Shown in pieces: positions 5,907 to 8,650 of a DNA stretch of 8,650 nucleotides (position 1 is the stretch's first letter; every line of letters begins with the position of its first letter). Below the pieces are notes generated by a model, which was not told where the DNA came from, did not search any database, and saw only the letters and a program-made list of their open reading frames with translations. This DNA comes from Planctomycetota bacterium (GTDB taxonomy: Bacteria > Planctomycetota > Planctomycetia > Pirellulales > Thermoguttaceae), in assembly GCA_025356915.1 (NCBI GenBank), contig JANXQG010000177.1, positions 1 to 8,650 on the forward strand. Direction: 5' to 3'. Both the position numbers and the translations under genes were made by a program.

Positions 5907-7148
5907 ATGAACCAAGACACTATCATCCCCCGTCGCACGTTCCTCCATCAAGCCACCGCTGCCGGCATCGCTTTGACGGCCGCAGCAACGGTCCAAGCCG
6001 AGGCCAGTTCCATTCCCGCCAAAATTGGTCGCAAGCTCAAGGTGGGGCTGGTCGGTTGCGGCGGCCGAGGAAGCTGGATCGCCGGACTTTTCAAGCAGCA
6101 TGGCGGGTACGAGTTCGTCGCGGCGGCCGACTACTTCCCAGACCGCGCGGAAAAAACCGGCACGGCACTGGGCGCGCAGAAGTCGAAATGCTTCTCTGGT
6201 CTGTCGGCTTACAAACGGCTGATCGAAAGCGGTGTGGAGGCCGTGATCCTCGAAGTGCCGCCCTACTTCTTCCCTGAACATGCCGCCGCTGCCGTCGAGG
6301 CCGGCCTGCACGTCTACATGGCCAAGCCCGTGGCTGCCGATCTGCCGGGTACGCTCAAGATCGGTGGGCTGGGAAAAACAGCCACCGAAAAGAAGCGGGT
6401 TTTTCTCGTCGATTATCAGATGCCGACCGACCCGTTGAACATGGAGGTGCGCAAGCGACTGAACGAAGGCGGCCTAGGCGCCTTGCAGATGGTTTACTCC
6501 GTCGGCAATAGCGGCGGTGGTGGGTTCAACGACCCGCCATTGGGCAAGACAATCGAGAACCGCTTGGCGGGGCTGATCTGGGTCAACGACGACGCCTTGG
6601 GCTGTGGTTACATCGGCAACTTCGACATTCACTCCATTGACGCCGTGATCTGGGCTCTTGATCGCCGGCCCATTTCGGCTTATGGCCGCGGAACTCGCTG
6701 CCGCAAAGATCCGCATGGCGATACGTTGGACAGCTATTTCGTGACCTACGCCTTCGCCGACGGTCTGACCTGGAACCATCACAGTGCCATCGGTCCCACG
6801 CACGACTGGCTGAAGCAAGGTTCTTTGGAAGCCTCGATCCAAGGCAGTCAGGCTGCTGCTAGGCTGTCCTACTGGGGCAAGGCATACCTTCGCGGTGGCC
6901 CAAAACATTTTGGCGGCGGCACGGTTGTCGATCTCTACGCGGCCGGCGCCAAGCGGAACATCGCTGCTTTCCATGAGAATGTGCTCGCGGGCAATTTTGA
7001 CAACAAAACCGCCCAGCGTTCCGTGGATTGCACGCTCACTTGCATCCTCGGTCGCGAGGCGGCCCGTCGCGGCCAACTCTTGACAATGGATGAGTTGATC
7101 AAGGAGAACAGGCGATTCGAGGTGGATTTGAGCGGATTAACACCTTGA
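5907..7148 (+). CDS. Tat-exported Gfo/Idh/MocA family oxidoreductase
   Basis: NAD(P)-dependent sugar or inositol-type dehydrogenase (Gfo/Idh/MocA family), 413 residues, predicted to be carried folded across the membrane by the Tat system. The N-terminus has PRRTFLHQ with the twin arginines at 9-10, then an alanine-rich hydrophobic stretch to about residue 30. The Rossmann domain starts at KVGLVGCGGRG (GxGxxG at 50-55). The usual EKP motif appears as MAKPVA, keeping Lys140 and Pro141 but with Ala139 in place of Glu, a form I recall from planctomycete Tat-exported members. GNFDIHSIDAVIWAL carries the family's conserved Asp/His region. The substrate is unknown. It follows the GH5 gene by 92 bp holding a hairpin and a heptamer array. 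No Shine-Dalgarno sequence precedes the ATG, and no nearer alternative start exists. Acting on sugars released by GH5 is inference from position. Confidence 0.93.
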   Translation: MNQDTIIPRRTFLHQATAAGIALTAAATVQAEASSIPAKIGRKLKVGLVGCGGRGSWIAGLFKQHGGYEFVAAADYFPDRAEKTGTALGAQKSKCFSGLSAYKRLIESGVEAVILEVPPYFFPEHAAAAVEAGLHVYMAKPVAADLPGTLKIGGLGKTATEKKRVFLVDYQMPTDPLNMEVRKRLNEGGLGALQMVYSVGNSGGGGFNDPPLGKTIENRLAGLIWVNDDALGCGYIGNFDIHSIDAVIWALDRRPISAYGRGTRCRKDPHGDTLDSYFVTYAFADGLTWNHHSAIGPTHDWLKQGSLEASIQGSQAAARLSYWGKAYLRGGPKHFGGGTVVDLYAAGAKRNIAAFHENVLAGNFDNKTAQRSVDCTLTCILGREAARRGQLLTMDELIKENRRFEVDLSGLTP

Positions 7149-7162
7149 ATTCCTCTTTTGGA

Positions 7163-7384
7163 GTGTTCTTCGATCGCCCAGCGTGCGGCAACCGTCTCCA
7201 GGATTTCTCGTACTTCCGCCGACGTGTCCGTGCAAAAGTGCGGTGCCCAACCACCGTCCTCAAAGCGAAGAATCACCACACGGATCTGGCCGCTGACCAA
7301 TTCGGATGTCGCGAGAAAGCTCTTGTACTGACGAGTCACATCAACGCCTCGGCAATTGTAGGATTTGGAATCAGAAGTCGCTTG
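7163..7384 (-). pseudogene. DDE transposase C-terminal fragment (IS701/IS4-like)
   Basis: The minus strand reads RGVDVTRQYKSFLATSEL, then QIRVVILRFEDGGWAP, HFCTDTSAEVREILETV and AARWAIEEH. This is the late part of a DDE transposase of the IS701/IS4 type, where the R-x3-E of AARWAIEE corresponds to the final acidic catalytic region. Upstream the frame is closed by TAA just beyond 7384. Downstream the similarity stops after EEH, where FHD-type residues would be expected, 15 bp from the oxidoreductase stop codon. The catalytic Asp residues and most of the protein are absent, so this is a dead remnant. The family assignment rests on remembered motifs. Confidence 0.65.
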
Positions 7385-7455
7385 CGTTTAGCGTGTTGAG
7401 ACTTCTTGTGCTTCTTGTGTTGCGGTTGTGGACGCTTTGAAGAACCCTTAGCCAT
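7336..7455 (-). CDS. Very basic 39-residue ORF; displaced HU C-terminus or small protein
   Basis: A short minus-strand ORF starts MAKGSSKRPQPQHKKHKK and ends LLIPNPTIAEALM. GGAG lies 8 nt before its ATG, so it could be translated alone. Read further upstream, the same frame gives ESNPSGEPR, which resembles the NPxTGEP region of HU arms, and it overlaps the HU gene in another frame. The simpler reading is that this is the original HU C-terminus cut off by a frameshift. Its 3' end overlaps the DDE transposase fragment. I do not recognise a family for it on its own. Confidence 0.3.
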   Translation of the reverse strand: MAKGSSKRPQPQHKKHKKSQHAKRKRLLIPNPTIAEALM

Positions 7456-7712
7456 CCTTGGCTCTCCCGATGGGTTTGATTCGGCACACGCTTCTCAGCC
7501 TTACGTGCCGGAACCTGCTTATTCTCGATCTTCACAAGGCCGGGGATCGTGATTGCCCCAGCACCCTTTTTGCCGAGGCTCGTCTGGATTTCGGCGGCCA
7601 GGGCATTTAGCACTGCGGCCACCTGCGTCTTGGGCAGTTCCGTAGCGGCGGCGATGTTGGCAAGCAGTTCGGTCTTGGTCAGGGGGTTCTTTGGGGCGGT
7701 GGATTTGGCCAT
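7371..7712 (-). CDS. HU-family DNA-binding protein, probably frameshifted
   Basis: Small nucleoid-associated protein that bends DNA as a dimer. Residues 11-46 (LTKTELLANIAAATELP, then QVAAVLNALAAEI) form the helical HU dimerisation core. GAGAITIPGLVKIE (about 50-63) and VPARKAEKR (67-75) match the beta-saddle and the start of the DNA-binding arm. After Arg75 the expected NPxTGEP arm is missing in this frame, and an unrelated tail runs to a stop at 7371. The arm-like reading NPSGEPRMAKGSSK appears in another frame, and removing one GT from CGTGTG (forward 7478-7483) would join the two into about 124 residues. The start region carries a 13-bp tandem duplication that places the AAGGA site 7 nt from an out-of-frame ATG (7725) and 20 nt from the HU ATG (7712). 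It lies between two transposase remnants. It is likely decaying, unless the changes are sequencing errors. Confidence 0.7.
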   Translation of the reverse strand: MAKSTAPKNPLTKTELLANIAAATELPKTQVAAVLNALAAEIQTSLGKKGAGAITIPGLVKIENKQVPARKAEKRVPNQTHRESQGWLRVLQSVHNRNTRSTRSLNTLNASDF

Positions 7713-7730
7713 GGTTGTTGGCCATGGTTC
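7705..7730. repeat. 13-bp tandem duplication over the HU start codon
   Basis: TTGGCCATGGTTG (7705-7717) is followed directly by TTGGCCATGGTTC (7718-7730), 12 of 13 identical. Each unit contains one minus-strand ATGGCC start, and 13 is not a multiple of three, so the two starts are in different frames. Confidence 0.85.
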
Positions 7731-7888
7731 TTTCCTTCGTGTGGGGTGATAGGTAAAAGTATCTCGTTTGGGACTAGATCCCGGGATATCATTGGCGATG
7801 GGAACACGAACTGGTTTAGGCCGAACAAAAGACTTACCAAGACCCGCCACGTGCCAGCAAGCCAACACATCTCCGTGGCGAAACGCCA

Positions 7889-8119
7889 ATCAACAATCTT
7901 CCCTTGGGCATGGTGTTCGCGCTGATTCCGGATATACGCCTTGACCCATTTCAAATCTCGCGTGCCAAAGCTCACGACACCGTATCCAGTCTGCCATTGC
8001 AGCACCTTGTTCCGCAAAGCAAACTGTTCGTTGACCTCATGGGAACTCGCACCTTTGATCAGCCCCACAAACTCGCTAATCAAAAGCGTAGGCGGTATTG
8101 TCACCGCAACGTGGATGAT
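7889..8119 (-). pseudogene. Y1 (REP-associated / IS200-like) transposase C-terminal fragment
   Basis: The minus strand reads IIHVAVTIPPTLLISEFVG, LIKGASSHEVN, LQWQTGYGVVSFG and WVKAYIRNQREHHAQG. This is the second half of a Y1_Tnp single-strand transposase of the REP-associated type, which nicks and joins single-stranded DNA. The likely catalytic tyrosine in the KAYIRNQREHH helix (codon 7936-7934) is retained. The HUH metal-binding motif is incomplete: only the second His remains (IIHV where HxHV is expected), and the N-terminal half is absent. The frame stays open to 7679, but similarity fades after GKIVD near 7889. The fragment begins immediately after the DUF4058 stop codon, which marks a sharp junction. 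It is almost certainly inactive. From 7731 to 7888 I see nothing else recognisable. Confidence 0.75.
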
Positions 8120-8120
8120 G

Positions 8121-8650
8121 TTATTTTGTTGCCTGGCCGATCAATTCATTGGCCCATTCCTGGTCATCCGGCGAAAGTGGCGGCTGGCAGGGACGAGAAT
8201 AGTCGATCCGATCGAGATAGGCCCCCGCTTCATAGGTTCTGGCAAACGAAGCCTGAAGATCGAGCGGCACATCGGAATCATCGTCTGCCAGGGGGATGCC
8301 AAATCGCGGGAGCGGTTCGCGAAGGTGATGAGGGTAGAGTTCATAGCTGGCACGCGGAGGCATGGCTCGGTTGACACATACCAGGTAATCGTACACAGCG
8401 CGGCCCTGGATCAAACTGTGTGGAACGGCCAGAACATGCGGCCCGAAGCGAAGCAAATCAATCTCGACCAGGTGCGCATTGCTGTACAGAACGTCGCGTT
8501 GCTTCGCCAGATACGAGTCGCGGCCCTTGCCCGGGAACTTGTTCCCTGGACTGAGAACCTCGATCACCGTAATGATTTTCTGACCGGAGGATAAATCGAG
8601 AATCTCGATATAGGATTCGTGAATCTCCGGGCCGGGCGACTGGACAATCA
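8121..8650 (-). CDS. DUF4058 family protein (5' partial at window edge)
   Basis: Conserved hypothetical family of unknown function, common in planctomycetes and cyanobacteria. The frame is open to the right edge; the GTG at 8567 is internal, because the upstream residues ESYIEILDLSSGQKIIT also belong to the family. About 175 C-terminal residues are present. Marks seen: VIEVLSPGNKFPGKGR, YLAKQRDVLYS, HLVEIDLLRFG, DYLVCVNRA, a LYP-x4-REPLPRF block, DVPLDLQASFARTYEAGAY and PLSPDDQEWANEL. The EVLSP...K...VEID arrangement recalls Uma2-type PD-(D/E)xK-like proteins, so a nuclease-related fold is possible; this is inference. The C-terminus looks complete, with TAA at 8121-8123. The Y1 transposase fragment starts right after it. 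Confidence 0.88.
   Translation of the reverse strand, partial: IVQSPGPEIHESYIEILDLSSGQKIITVIEVLSPGNKFPGKGRDSYLAKQRDVLYSNAHLVEIDLLRFGPHVLAVPHSLIQGRAVYDYLVCVNRAMPPRASYELYPHHLREPLPRFGIPLADDDSDVPLDLQASFARTYEAGAYLDRIDYSRPCQPPLSPDDQEWANELIGQATK

Noticed and set aside
7519..7725. 68-codon minus-strand frame from the first duplicated ATG as a real gene
   Set aside because: It has the better ribosome-binding site, but its product shares no features with a known protein, while the HU frame beneath it has a clear HU core.
7904..8594. Plus-strand open frames of 156 and 217 codons over the transposase remnant and DUF4058 gene
   Set aside because: They are antisense to clear family matches on the minus strand and contain no recognisable motifs.
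1..8650. tRNA, rRNA, riboswitch or replication origin
   Set aside because: I looked for tRNA-like cloverleaf ends, rRNA stretches, known riboswitch cores and DnaA-box clusters and saw none I could support by eye.

Overview
The window (about 56-58% GC by eye) looks like chromosomal DNA from a planctomycete, probably a Pirellulales-type lineage. The strongest pointer is a DUF1559 prepilin-like protein, a family concentrated in Planctomycetota. A Tat-exported Gfo/Idh/MocA oxidoreductase, a DUF4058 protein and an HU protein with a TIPGLVKIE-type core fit the same assignment. The taxonomy is inferred from gene content only.

Layout. Positions 1-2124 (+) hold a MacB-type ABC transporter subunit, ATPase fused to permease, cut by the left edge so that Walker A is missing. 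Converging on it at 2169-2813 (-) is a beta-carbonic anhydrase with E. coli Can-like residue numbering. Positions 2814-3257 are non-coding and carry candidate promoters plus a 118-bp imperfect fold-back repeat flanked by two small hairpins. Then come three + strand genes: a DUF1559 pseudopilin (3258-4214), a secreted GH5 glycoside hydrolase with an N-terminal beta-sandwich-like module (4255-5814), and a Tat-signal Gfo/Idh/MocA oxidoreductase (5907-7148). The last two are separated by a hairpin and a tandem CCTAACT heptamer array that sits where the ribosome-binding site should be.

Positions 7149-8120 (-) look like a graveyard of mobile-element pieces: a C-terminal DDE transposase fragment, an HU gene that appears damaged at both ends, and a C-terminal fragment of a Y1 (REP-associated/IS200-like) transposase lacking its HUH half. 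The Y1 fragment abuts the stop codon of a DUF4058 gene (8121 to beyond 8650, -), which runs off the right edge.

Function. GH5 and the oxidoreductase are plausibly linked through polysaccharide breakdown and periplasmic sugar oxidation. The pseudopilin and GH5 are 40 bp apart and probably co-transcribed. The MacB-like exporter and the carbonic anhydrase look like ordinary, unrelated housekeeping or accessory genes. I see no clearly new defence or mobile system. The most interesting features are the fold-back repeat, the anti-Shine-Dalgarno-like heptamer array, and the two separate frame-disrupting changes in the HU gene.
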